Assembly: GCA_964431205.1 (NCBI GenBank)
Contig: CAYSIX010000186.1
Coordinates: forward strand, 1-8,367
Reading direction: 5' to 3'
Length of the DNA stretch: 8,367 nucleotides
From: CAYSIX01 sp964431205
GTDB lineage: Bacteria > Planctomycetota > Phycisphaerae > Phycisphaerales > Phycisphaeraceae
Shown here: piece after piece, positions 1 through 6,392 of the stretch
Numbering within the stretch: the stretch's first letter is position 1
Layout: each line of letters begins with the position of its first letter
Position numbers and translations under genes: made by a program
Notes under the pieces: generated by a model
Told to the model about the DNA's origin: nothing
Database searches by the model: none
The model's input: only the letters and a program-made list of their open reading frames with translations

Positions 1-2
1 AG

Positions 3-158
3 AAGCACAACCTGATCGACCGGCCCGAACACGCCGAGCGGATCGACCGCCTTAAGGCGAAGTTCCTCAAGCACAACGACCACGTGCAGGAGACAGTCAA
101 CGAGCCACGCACCACCGAGCCGTTCCGCGCCGCCGACAAGACGCCGATCCCGCGGTGA
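3..158 (+). CDS. C-terminal end of a probable sulfatase (partial)
   Basis: The window opens inside a gene; 51 codons are visible before a TGA at 156-158. The segment around NLIDRPEHAERIDRLKAKF resembles the usual end of arylsulfatase-family proteins, where an 'NL..dPeha..i..L...' stretch forms the last helix after the short C-terminal beta-sheet domain. Sulfatases release sulfate from sugars or other esters and are very numerous in planctomycetes, which fits the rest of the window. The catalytic Cys/Ser-x-Pro-x-Arg motif lies outside the window, so the call rests on the tail alone. A polar extension of about 25 residues follows the helix and ends in IPR. The next gene begins about 90-140 bases downstream on the same strand, so co-transcription is possible. 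Any protein with a similar helical tail remains an alternative. Confidence 0.45.
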   Translation, partial: KHNLIDRPEHAERIDRLKAKFLKHNDHVQETVNEPRTTEPFRAADKTPIPR

Positions 159-181
159 TCCGCATACGCGGTCGGCCGGCG

Positions 182-197
182 CGGTCGCACGGTCGCA
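182..197. repeat. Tandem 8-base duplication CGGTCGCA x2
   Basis: Two exact head-to-tail copies of CGGTCGCA lie at 182-189 and 190-197, in the short gap between the sulfatase end and the serine hydrolase. A related GCGGTCG also occurs at 168-174. With only two copies in GC-rich DNA this may be chance, or a weak binding site in the leader of the next gene. Confidence 0.4.
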
Positions 198-282
198 CCG
201 GCACGCGCCGTGGATCCACCCACGCCGGACGCGCGATACGATGACGGCATGAATGGGATGACGTTCCAACCGACTGGTTGGC

Positions 283-287
283 GGAGG
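283..287 (+). promoter_or_regulatory. Ribosome binding site supporting the ATG at 300
   Basis: GGAGG lies 12 bases before the ATG at 300, which opens a typical signal peptide. The earlier in-frame starts (GTG 210, ATG 249, ATG 258) have no comparable site. The ATG at 249 does have TACGAT six bases upstream (237-242), so a leaderless start there cannot be excluded. Confidence 0.45.
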
Positions 288-299
288 CGCCCACGGCCG

Positions 300-2036
300 A
301 TGAGGGCGGCGTGGTGGTGCGTGACGCTCGTGGCGCTCGCGACGGCGGCCGCATCGGCCCAGGAGCCGACCGAGCTGGAAACGTTGCGCGAGCAGCGCAA
401 GGCGTTTCAGGACCAGACGCTGACGACCGCCAGGCCGTTCGGGTTCATCTTCAACGCCGGCGACCCGCCACGGATCATCTGGCGGGACGTGGACGGGGTG
501 CGTCGGCTCGGCGGAAGCGGCGACCTGGCGGTGCGCTGGTTCGACGGTCAACTGCAAGAGGCGCAGGTGCCGAGCGATCCGGGGCGCTGGATCGCCTGGG
601 TGGAGGGCCGGGCGCCGAACGGGACGCCGGTGCGGCGGTCGCTGACGTTCTACTGTCGGCCGAAGGGCTTTCTGTGGTACACGCCGCCGCCGTTCGAGAC
701 GCCGCTGGCGTATCAGAAGGGCCCGATCGAAGAGGCGGTGTGGCGAGAGCACGAGGCGGAGCTGCGGGAGACGTGGCAGAGGCTGCTGCTCGGGCCGATG
801 AACGACACGGAGGCGGGGGCGGCGTTGATCGCGGGGCTGGCGGAGGCCGAGCCGCTGGGGCGTGAGGCGAGGCCGAGCGAGTCGGCGGCGGCGCGTGCGG
901 AGGCGCATCACCTGGCGTTGAAGCTGCGGGTGCACGGGCTGGAGGACGCCGTGCGCGAGCTGGCGCCGCCGCGCCGGCGTGCCGACGACCCGGCCCCGGC
1001 GCTGCACACGGGCACGATGGCCGAGGCGGGCATGGCGGCCGACGCGCCGCAACGCATCGAGGCGGTGTGCCGAAAGTGGGCCGAAGAGACCGGCGTGCCC
1101 TTCGTGACGCTGGTGGCGCGGCACGGCGTGATCGTCACGCACGCGGCTTTCGGCCGGGACGAATCGGGCGAACCGATCGGGCTCGACTATCGCGGCGACC
1201 TGGCGTCGATCACCAAGACGCTCACGGCGATCCTGTTCAGCCGGTTCGTGGACCAGGGCCTCATCGGGCTGGACGACCCGGTCTCGACGGTTTTTCCCGA
1301 TTTTCCGCGCGACAGCCCGCACGTGCCGACGTTCCGCCAGTGCCTGACGCACACCAGCGGGCTCAGCGGGCACGGCTCGTGGGGCGGCGCGCGGAACCCG
1401 AACTTCGAGAACATCATCCTTAACGGAATCGACGTGAACCGGCCGGGCGAGGCATATACGTACACGGGCATGGGGTTCGACCTGGCGGCGGCGGCGATGT
1501 CGCTGGTCAGCGGCAAGAGCTTCGCCCCGCTGTACGAGCAGGAGCTGTTCGAGCCCCTGGGTCTCGAGGGCGTGCCCATCGAACAGGCGAGCACGGGGGC
1601 GAAGCTGACGGCGTTCGAGCTCGGCGTGTTCGCGCAGTGGCTGGCGAACCGCGGCAGCTACGGCGACCGCGCGTTCATCCGGCCCGAGACGTTCGAGCAG
1701 ATGCTGCCCCGGCCGCTGGGCGAGCTGTACCCGGGGATCGAGCAGACCGAGGGGATCGGGATGCACTGGATGCGGCACGTGCGGGCGGCCGCGGAGCTGG
1801 GCTCGACGCGGCCGGAGGATCAGATCTTCAGCGAGCGCACGATCGGGCACGGCTCGCTGTTCTCGTGCGTGCTGCTGGTGGACCTGGAGCGAGACCTGGT
1901 GATCGTGCAGGTGCGACGGAAGGCGGGCGAGAACTTCGGGCAGTGGTCGAGGCGGTTCTACGAGACGATCGTGGACGCCGCCGACGCGGGCGACGATGCC
2001 GGCTCCGAACCCGCCCCCGCCGCCGGCCGGTCCTGA
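300..2036 (+). CDS. Exported serine hydrolase, beta-lactamase/CubicO family, with long N-terminal extension
   Basis: Protein of 578 residues from the ATG at 300. Residues 1-20 form a signal peptide (MRAAWW, then a hydrophobic core, cut after ASA), so the enzyme acts outside the cytoplasm. The catalytic domain spans roughly residues 250-560 and carries the serine-enzyme motifs: S303-I-T-K306 (nucleophile and general base), Y388-T-G in the YxN position within TYTGMGFDLA, and H517-G-S in the KTG/HxG position within TIGHGSLFSC. The nearby LTHTSGL stretch is also typical of the family. Members include esterases, D-amino-peptidases and penicillin-binding-like proteins, so the substrate cannot be assigned. 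YTG in place of YxN is closer to the YSG form seen in esterase-like members than to true beta-lactamases. About 230 residues precede the domain: a beta-rich part (about 38-125, with FGFIFNAGDPPRIIW) and a charged helical part (about 140-225). Alternative starts are 249 and 258. Confidence 0.88.
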   Translation: MRAAWWCVTLVALATAAASAQEPTELETLREQRKAFQDQTLTTARPFGFIFNAGDPPRIIWRDVDGVRRLGGSGDLAVRWFDGQLQEAQVPSDPGRWIAWVEGRAPNGTPVRRSLTFYCRPKGFLWYTPPPFETPLAYQKGPIEEAVWREHEAELRETWQRLLLGPMNDTEAGAALIAGLAEAEPLGREARPSESAAARAEAHHLALKLRVHGLEDAVRELAPPRRRADDPAPALHTGTMAEAGMAADAPQRIEAVCRKWAEETGVPFVTLVARHGVIVTHAAFGRDESGEPIGLDYRGDLASITKTLTAILFSRFVDQGLIGLDDPVSTVFPDFPRDSPHVPTFRQCLTHTSGLSGHGSWGGARNPNFENIILNGIDVNRPGEAYTYTGMGFDLAAAAMSLVSGKSFAPLYEQELFEPLGLEGVPIEQASTGAKLTAFELGVFAQWLANRGSYGDRAFIRPETFEQMLPRPLGELYPGIEQTEGIGMHWMRHVRAAAELGSTRPEDQIFSERTIGHGSLFSCVLLVDLERDLVIVQVRRKAGENFGQWSRRFYETIVDAADAGDDAGSEPAPAAGRS

Positions 2037-2071
2037 GCCCGGCTCGACCCATCGGACGCCACCCGCGCCGG

Positions 2072-2112
2072 ACTGGTATCGAAACTGGTCACGAACTGGT
2101 CTGGAAACTGGT
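2072..2112. repeat. Four phased ACTGGT direct repeats
   Basis: ACTGGT starts at 2072, 2084, 2095 and 2107, giving steps of 12, 11 and 12 bases, about one helical turn each. The last three copies are preceded by GAA or GAAA, so the fuller unit is GAA(A)CTGGTC. Such spacing places every copy on a similar face of the helix, as in binding-site arrays, but a decayed tandem repeat of 11-12 bases would look the same. Confidence 0.65.
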
Positions 2113-2294
2113 CCGGTTTCGCCCGCGCGCTCGCGCCAACGTAACCAATCCGACCGGGCAGCGTCCGGGCGAACCCTCCCCCGGCACGGATCGGCAGCGC
2201 GACGACCCGCCGCGGGCGTCTCGCGTGACACACGCTCGAGCGGGACAAACACAACTCCTGACCTGGGCACGCGCACGGCCGCCATCGCAAACAT

Positions 2295-2301
2295 CTCCTT
2301 T
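2295..2301 (-). promoter_or_regulatory. Ribosome-binding-like AAAGGAG before an antisense ATG
   Basis: On the minus strand AAAGGAG ends immediately before an ATG (2294-2292) and lies nine bases before a second in-frame ATG (2285-2283). The motif and the nine-base spacing are close to ideal, better than at several real genes here. The frame it opens runs antisense through the serine hydrolase without a stop, so whether it is used is doubtful. Confidence 0.3.
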
Positions 2302-2366
2302 CTATAGATGGGCGAGTCGGCGGGTTTGTGCGCACCGCGGCGGCGCAAGCGCGGCCGGATGAGTCG

Positions 2367-3182
2367 TCACGAACCGGGATCTTCGTCGTTCAGCAGCGGC
2401 AGCATGTCGCGGCAGCGATGCAGCAGCTCGCCGCGGCTCTGCACGCCGAAGCGCCGGTGCAGGCGCTGCACGTGCCGGCTGACCGTGTGCCGGCTGATGC
2501 CCAGGCGCTGGGCCACGAGCTTCTCGCTGTCGCCGCGCAGCAGGCAGGCGAGCACCTGCCGCAGGCGCGGCGGCAGCGCGTGCGGGTCCTCGACGGCGTC
2601 GGGCAGGGTCAGCGGCCCGCCGAGCATCGTGCCCAGCTCGTGATGGAACAGGTGGACCAGGCGCACGGCCGACCGCGGGAAGCGACTGTCGGCGGCTTCG
2701 CGGTGCAGGACGATGACCTGCACGGGCGCGTCCGGCTCGGGCGACAGTCGCAGGGACGAGGTGATGCGGTCGTCGAGGTCGCAGGCGCGCACGTAGTCGT
2801 GGTAGTGCGTCGAGCGGTACCACAGCTCGGGCTCGACGACGGACGCAAGGCTGCGCGTGCGGAGCCGGCCGGTGAACGAGCCGTAGTAGTTCCGATGGAA
2901 CGGGTCGTCGCGGTGGGCGTTCTGCTGCTGATAGCGGGCCCAGAGGGTGCGTTGGGAGGGATCGAGGAAGCCGGTGTCGAGCGGGACGGAGAGGCGTTCG
3001 TCGTCGCTGAGCACGCCGTGGACGTGCAGGTACAGGCCCACGCGGGCACCCACGAGCTGCCGGAGCCCGTCGAGCATGTGACGACGCCAGGCGAGCGGGT
3101 CGGCTCCCAGCTCGCGGCACTCGCCCAGCAGGCGGTACGCCGCCCGCACGTCCTTGAACCGCAGCCGTTGCGAGCGTGACAT
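2367..3182 (-). CDS. LuxR-family transcriptional regulator
   Basis: Protein of 271 residues from the ATG at 3182. The C-terminal residues about 203-258 form a GerE/LuxR helix-turn-helix: LPPRLRQVLACLLRG, then VAQRLGISRHTVSRHVQRLH as the turn and recognition helix, then FGVQSRGELL. The N-terminal 200 residues hold no receiver-type phospho-acceptor pattern. They look like a GAF-like or otherwise uncharacterised sensor region, including the WYRSTHYHDYVRAC stretch of a kind seen in planctomycete LuxR proteins. It should therefore sense a ligand or partner directly rather than act as a classical response regulator. The start was set at 3182 because GGAGGGAG lies ten bases upstream. An earlier in-frame ATG at 3212 would translate that binding site and lacks one of its own. 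The gene is divergent from the PEP-CTERM gene and shares a roughly 210-base control region with it, making that gene and itself the likeliest targets. Confidence 0.88.
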   Translation of the reverse strand: MSRSQRLRFKDVRAAYRLLGECRELGADPLAWRRHMLDGLRQLVGARVGLYLHVHGVLSDDERLSVPLDTGFLDPSQRTLWARYQQQNAHRDDPFHRNYYGSFTGRLRTRSLASVVEPELWYRSTHYHDYVRACDLDDRITSSLRLSPEPDAPVQVIVLHREAADSRFPRSAVRLVHLFHHELGTMLGGPLTLPDAVEDPHALPPRLRQVLACLLRGDSEKLVAQRLGISRHTVSRHVQRLHRRFGVQSRGELLHRCRDMLPLLNDEDPGS

Positions 3183-3192
3183 GCGCACAAGA

Positions 3193-3200
3193 CTCCCTCC
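3193..3200 (-). promoter_or_regulatory. Ribosome binding site of the LuxR gene
   Basis: GGAGGGAG on the minus strand lies ten bases before the ATG at 3182. It decides the start against the in-frame ATG at 3212, whose reading would add ten residues coded partly by this site. Confidence 0.7.
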
Positions 3201-3211
3201 GCAACCGGTCA

Positions 3212-3227
3212 TGGTGTGTTTACACCA
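3212..3227. promoter_or_regulatory. Inverted repeat, candidate operator upstream of the LuxR gene
   Basis: TGGTGT-GTTT-ACACCA has perfect 6-base arms around a 4-base centre, in an AT-richer pocket 30-45 bases before the LuxR start. The size and dyad symmetry suit a dimeric helix-turn-helix protein, so autoregulation by the LuxR protein, possibly with control of the divergent gene, is a reasonable inference. A small hairpin in the mRNA leader is the alternative. Confidence 0.45.
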
Positions 3228-3256
3228 ATTGGCGGCAGCGGCTCGTCAATATAGCA
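3219..3256 (-). promoter_or_regulatory. Candidate promoter(s) of the LuxR gene
   Basis: Two possibilities read on the minus strand. One is an extended -10, TGCTATATT (3256-3248), which would give a leader of about 59 bases carrying the inverted repeat at 3212-3227. The other is TTGACG (3249-3244) as -35 with TGTAAA (3224-3219) as -10 at a 19-base spacing, in which case the -10 falls inside the inverted repeat. The first is favoured because the same TGNTATATT form precedes the prepilin-like gene. Confidence 0.4.
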
Positions 3257-3328
3257 TTAGTGCGATCCAAAAGCCGGACTCCCTTGGACTACCGAGCCAT
3301 TTCGAGCTCAATCTGACGCGTTCCCGAG

Positions 3329-3351
3329 CCGCGCCGATCGATGTGGCGCGG
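3329..3351 (+). promoter_or_regulatory. Leader hairpin upstream of the PEP-CTERM gene
   Basis: CCGCGCC (3329-3335) pairs perfectly with GGCGCGG (3345-3351) around a 9-base loop, ending about 41 bases before the chosen ATG at 3393. There is no following T-run, so it is not a standard terminator. It may stabilise the mRNA leader or be a protein site. In DNA this GC-rich a 7-base stem can arise by chance. Confidence 0.35.
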
Positions 3352-3392
3352 TGGAGTTGACTCGATCCGAAGCCCTTAAACGCAGGTGGCCA

Positions 3393-4277
3393 ATGAACCC
3401 TGACACTCGATGCGCCGGACTGGTTGTCGCCGCCATCAGCGCTGGTCTGGCCGCCGGGCAGGTCTCCGCCGCGGGCACGATCGTCAGCCCCACCGCCGTC
3501 CTCGGCACGGACCTGGGCACATTCAACGACGACGTGCCGCTGGTGAACATGATCAACCAGTCCGGGCTGGACAAGCCGTTCGAGAGCGGCGTGACCGACT
3601 TCGACGCCTACTTCGAGACCCCGCCCGAGCCCTTCGCTCAGGCCAACTACCGCAACAACTGGCAGAGCGAGGTCGTCTTCGATCTGCCCGTGACCGGGTA
3701 CGTCGACTTCGACCTCGGGCAGACGTACGCGATCGACCGGCTGGCGATCTGGAGCATCTCGCTCGAGAACATCACGGTCTTGCTCTCCGAGACTGAGGGC
3801 GGCCCGATGCAGGACGCCGGCGACTACACGCTCGAGAATAAACTGTTCAACCCGTTCAGCTACCGTGGGCAGGTGCTCGACCTGGGCGCGACGTACGAGG
3901 CGCGGTACCTGCGCCTGGGGATCGAGTCGACGTACAAGTTCAGCCCGTCGGACACGTTCGCCTACGCGATCGTCGGCGAGGTCGCGGTCGGGACGGCCGG
4001 AGAAGGCGGCCCCACCCTTGCCGCCGACTTCGATGAAGACGGCGACGTGGACGCCTTCGACCTGGGCATCTGGCAGACCGCGTTCGGCAACTCCGACGGC
4101 GGGGACGCCGACGACGACGGCGACACCGACGCCTTCGACCTGGGCATCTGGCAGACGCAGTTCGGCATGACCAGCAGCGGCGTCGCCGTGCCCGAGCCGA
4201 CCAGCGGCGTCCTGCTGCTGAGTCTCGCCGCGATGCTCGCCGTTCGTGCGCGGGGGGTGATCGCGTCCACTTCCTGA
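3393..4277 (+). CDS. PEP-CTERM surface protein with discoidin-like domain and paired dockerin-like repeats
   Basis: Protein of 294 residues from the ATG at 3393, with AGGTGG just upstream. Residues 1-26 form a signal peptide ending VSA. Residues about 28-200 form one beta-rich domain resembling F5/8 type C (discoidin-like) folds, with FDLGQTYAIDRLAIWS and an ARYLRLGIES strand; that assignment is tentative. Two Asp-rich calcium-loop units follow: DFDEDGDVDAFDLGIWQ (about 212-228) and DADDDGDTDAFDLGIWQ (about 238-254), the dockerin-like pair common in planctomycete secreted proteins. The tail is a full PEP-CTERM signal: V-P-E-P at 266-269, a hydrophobic segment about 272-284, and Arg residues after it. 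Proteins of this kind are sorted and cut by an exosortase (not in the window) and end up at the surface or in extracellular polymer. No enzymatic motif was seen, so binding or matrix building is inferred. A GTG at 3351 would add 14 residues but lies in the leader hairpin. Confidence 0.85.
   Translation: MNPDTRCAGLVVAAISAGLAAGQVSAAGTIVSPTAVLGTDLGTFNDDVPLVNMINQSGLDKPFESGVTDFDAYFETPPEPFAQANYRNNWQSEVVFDLPVTGYVDFDLGQTYAIDRLAIWSISLENITVLLSETEGGPMQDAGDYTLENKLFNPFSYRGQVLDLGATYEARYLRLGIESTYKFSPSDTFAYAIVGEVAVGTAGEGGPTLAADFDEDGDVDAFDLGIWQTAFGNSDGGDADDDGDTDAFDLGIWQTQFGMTSSGVAVPEPTSGVLLLSLAAMLAVRARGVIASTS
4050..4156 (+). repeat. Exact 29-base repeat inside the dockerin-like pair
   Basis: The 29 bases at 4050-4078, coding DAFDLGIWQ, recur identically at 4128-4156, 78 bases (26 codons) downstream. 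Identity at synonymous positions over this length points to recent duplication or gene conversion between the two calcium-binding units rather than selection on the protein alone. Confidence 0.85.
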
Positions 4278-4419
4278 GACGCCTCGGTTTCGCCACCGCC
4301 CAGCAAGACCACTCAATACCAGCGCGCTCATCCTTCGCTCGTACCGCGCTCACACTTTTCCGGCATGATCTGCTGCGCACAGGCTCGTCCAGCCGCCTGC
4401 GCCCGTGCGCTCAGGCCGC

Positions 4420-4425
4420 TATCAT
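4420..4425 (+). promoter_or_regulatory. Candidate -10 element of the amidohydrolase gene
   Basis: TATCAT matches five of six positions of the consensus -10. No good -35 was seen 16-18 bases upstream. Transcription from here would start near 4432, after the in-frame ATG at 4424, which agrees with translation starting at 4490 and a leader of about 58 bases. Confidence 0.25.
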
Positions 4426-4489
4426 GCTCGGCCGCAGACGTGGCCGTTGCCGTACCTCGCCAAGCCGAGTTCTTGTCAGACGAGTTGCC

Positions 4490-5536
4490 ATGACCGCACC
4501 GACGACGCTCCAGACACGCCCGCTCAACGACGCCAACCGCCTCGGACTGGACTATCGCCGCGAGGCCGCCCGCTTCCGCTATCGCGGGCCGATCTGGGAC
4601 GTGCACACGCACATCAACACCCGCCACACCGCCGAGCTCTACTTCGAGGTCGCCGACCTCTACGGCATCGAGCACACCTTCTCCATGACGCAGCTCGAGC
4701 ACGTGGACGAGATCCGCGAGGCGTTCGGCGACCGCATCGAGTTCATCGCCGTGCCCAACTACCTGGCCAAGGACGAGCCGGAGACGTTCACGACCGACTG
4801 GCTGCGGCGGATCAAGGCGTTCCGCGCCAAGGGCAGCCGGGTGATCAAGTTCTGGTCGGCCCCGCGCGGGCGGGACATGGCCTCGGACGCGCTGCTGCTG
4901 GACTCGCCGATCCGCCGCGAGGGCATGAGACTCGCCTACGAGCTGGGCTACCGCGTGTTCATGACGCACGTGGGCGACCCGGACACGTGGTTCCAGACGC
5001 GCTACCGCGATGCGACGAAGTACGGCACGAAGCGACAGCAGTTCGAGCCGCTGGAGCGTCTGCTCGACGAGTACGCGGACGTGACGTGGATCGGCGCCCA
5101 CATGGGCGGCTGGCCGGAGAATCTCGGGTTTATTCAGGAGATGCTCGACCGGCACCCGAACTACGTGCTGGACACGTCGGCGACGAAGTGGATGGTGCGT
5201 GAGCTGAGCCGGCGGCCGGACGAGTTCCGCGCCTTCTGCCAGCGGAATGCGGGGCGCGTGCTGTTCGGTTCAGACATCGTGGCGGCGGACGACAACCGCG
5301 AGTTTGACGTGTACGCCAGCCGGTACTGGGCGCTGCGGACGCTGATGGAGACGGACTACGACGGGCCCAGCCCGATCGTGGACCCGGACCTGCCGATGCT
5401 GGACCCGTCGCTGCCCAAGACGGCGACGGCCCATCTGCGCGGCGCGGCGATGTCGGGAGACGTGCTGGAGCAGGTGTACGTCGGCGCGGCGAAGCGGGTG
5501 TTCGAGCGTCGCGAAGAGACCTCGACTCGCGGCTGA
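4490..5536 (+). CDS. Metal-dependent amidohydrolase (amidohydrolase family 2)
   Basis: Protein of 348 residues with the TIM-barrel amidohydrolase signature. D-V-H39-T-H41-I-N follows the first barrel strand (metal-binding HxH). H160 lies in FMTHVGDPDTWF, H204 in WIGAHMGGWPENL, and D262 in VLFGSDIV is the usual catalytic/metal aspartate. K120 in VIKFWS may occupy the position used by some relatives as a metal-bridging lysine. The family (PF04909) contains both hydrolases and non-oxidative decarboxylases, such as those acting on aminocarboxymuconate or resorcylate, so the substrate is not assignable. No signal peptide was seen, so it is probably cytoplasmic. The frame extends upstream to an ATG at 4424, but those 22 residues are Arg-rich and unlike coding sequence, and a -10 candidate overlaps that ATG; 4490 is preferred although its ribosome binding site is weak. 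It stands alone, 212 bases after the PEP-CTERM gene and convergent with the prepilin-like gene. Confidence 0.85.
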   Translation: MTAPTTLQTRPLNDANRLGLDYRREAARFRYRGPIWDVHTHINTRHTAELYFEVADLYGIEHTFSMTQLEHVDEIREAFGDRIEFIAVPNYLAKDEPETFTTDWLRRIKAFRAKGSRVIKFWSAPRGRDMASDALLLDSPIRREGMRLAYELGYRVFMTHVGDPDTWFQTRYRDATKYGTKRQQFEPLERLLDEYADVTWIGAHMGGWPENLGFIQEMLDRHPNYVLDTSATKWMVRELSRRPDEFRAFCQRNAGRVLFGSDIVAADDNREFDVYASRYWALRTLMETDYDGPSPIVDPDLPMLDPSLPKTATAHLRGAAMSGDVLEQVYVGAAKRVFERREETSTRG

Positions 5537-5633
5537 TCACATCGCCAGTCCGAATCACGAGCAGGGTTGAAGGGCCGGATCCGACACTTCGCTGCCGCTC
5601 AGCGTGCGGCTTGGCCGACGGTGACGCGTCGCC

Positions 5634-6386
5634 TCACGGGCAGCCGCAGATGCCCTCGGATTCGGATGAGTACCACGGGTCGGTCGCGTTCCACCAGAAC
5701 CAGTGCCCGCCGCTGTGGTGCAGTTGCTCGTGCGCGAGCTGGCGGACCGAGCCGTCCATTGTCGCGGCGTTGCTGCCGCGCTGCCCGGGGTGTCGGTACC
5801 CGCGGAACGGGTTGTGCCGGGAGATACGCGTCCAGTACGCCCGCCCGCCGGCCTCGATGACCCCCACGCCGTCGGCGCTCAGCACGTTCTCGCTCGGCTC
5901 GACCGGCTGCTCACCTACGCCGATGATCCGCGACGGCGTCGGCACACGCTCGGGCTGGAACGACCAATGATGAAACCGCATCGCCCCGTTGATCCCGTAG
6001 GACGAGGGGCGATGACTGGGAAACGCGGCGGCGAACTGCTCGGCCAGCTCGTCCTCGGCCGCCGTCGGGCACTGCTGAACCGAGTCAAGCCCTTCCAACG
6101 ACTCGCGGCCCTGATCGAGATAGTCGCCCAGCGTCGCTTTAGGCGGTTCGCCGCCGGCCTCGGAGAACGACTCATCCCCGGCCCGCCACAGCGCCGTCCA
6201 TCGGCCGTGGTCCGCCGCGTACGCCGCCTGAGCCAGAAACACCTGGTGCAGCCGTGAGCGGCACTGGGCGTCGGTCGCCACCCGTCGCGCCGTCGCCAGC
6301 GCCGGCAGCAGAATCCCCACCAGCAGCGCCATCACCGCGATCGCCACCAGCAGCTCGATCAGACTGAACGCGCGACGAACCCGCAT
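5634..6386 (-). CDS. Type II secretion/pilin-like prepilin (N-methylation domain protein)
   Basis: Protein of 250 residues. A short basic leader MRVRRA is followed by FSLIELLVAIAVMALLVGIL: cleavage expected between A6 and F7, glutamate at mature position 5 (E11), then the hydrophobic helix that anchors it in the membrane and packs in pilus-like fibres. The globular part has a CP motif (C106-P107) and ends with H199...D211-G212-S-V, similar to the H-x9-DG motif of the large planctomycete DUF1559-type pseudopilin group, though here 11 residues separate His and Asp. A Trp-rich tail (HWFWWN) and a final C-G-C-P follow; C247 and C249 could form a disulfide or bind metal. No prepilin peptidase or secretion ATPase lies nearby, so it is an isolated member of a multi-copy family of largely unknown role. 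It follows tpx by 82 bases on the same strand but appears to have its own promoter. Confidence 0.88.
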   Translation of the reverse strand: MRVRRAFSLIELLVAIAVMALLVGILLPALATARRVATDAQCRSRLHQVFLAQAAYAADHGRWTALWRAGDESFSEAGGEPPKATLGDYLDQGRESLEGLDSVQQCPTAAEDELAEQFAAAFPSHRPSSYGINGAMRFHHWSFQPERVPTPSRIIGVGEQPVEPSENVLSADGVGVIEAGGRAYWTRISRHNPFRGYRHPGQRGSNAATMDGSVRQLAHEQLHHSGGHWFWWNATDPWYSSESEGICGCP

Positions 6387-6392
6387 CGCCTA

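Larger units (their letters stand above)
2037..2366. other. 330-base gap between convergent genes
   Basis: No convincing gene is seen between the stops of the serine hydrolase and the LuxR regulator. The gap holds four phased ACTGGT copies (2072-2112), the 8-base palindrome TCTATAGA (2301-2308), and on the minus strand AAAGGAG nine bases before an ATG. No hairpin followed by a T-run, which would mark an intrinsic terminator for either gene, could be found. The length is unusual for a convergent gap and may include decayed sequence. Confidence 0.6.

Noticed and set aside
2301..2308. TCTATAGA as a -10 element for a plus-strand ATG at 2308
   Set aside because: The ATG overlaps the element and opens only an antisense frame over the LuxR gene; no -35 is present.
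2328..3179. Open frame of 283 codons on the plus strand across the LuxR gene
   Set aside because: It is the codon-aligned antisense of the LuxR gene, which has a clear helix-turn-helix and a good ribosome binding site. The antisense product is Ala/Arg/Val/Gln-rich with no recognisable domain.
3246..4331. Open frame of 361 codons on the minus strand, longer than the PEP-CTERM gene it overlaps
   Set aside because: It mirrors the calcium repeats as repeated His/Val/Asp-rich text and has no domain of its own. The plus strand has a signal peptide, repeats and a PEP-CTERM tail in order.
4328..5155. Minus-strand open frame of 275 codons opposite the amidohydrolase
   Set aside because: It is the antisense shadow of a gene with all expected metal-binding motifs.
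5594..5610. Short stem GCCGC-N7-GCGGC between the amidohydrolase and prepilin-like genes
   Set aside because: Only five base pairs, no T-run, and expected by chance in GC-rich DNA.
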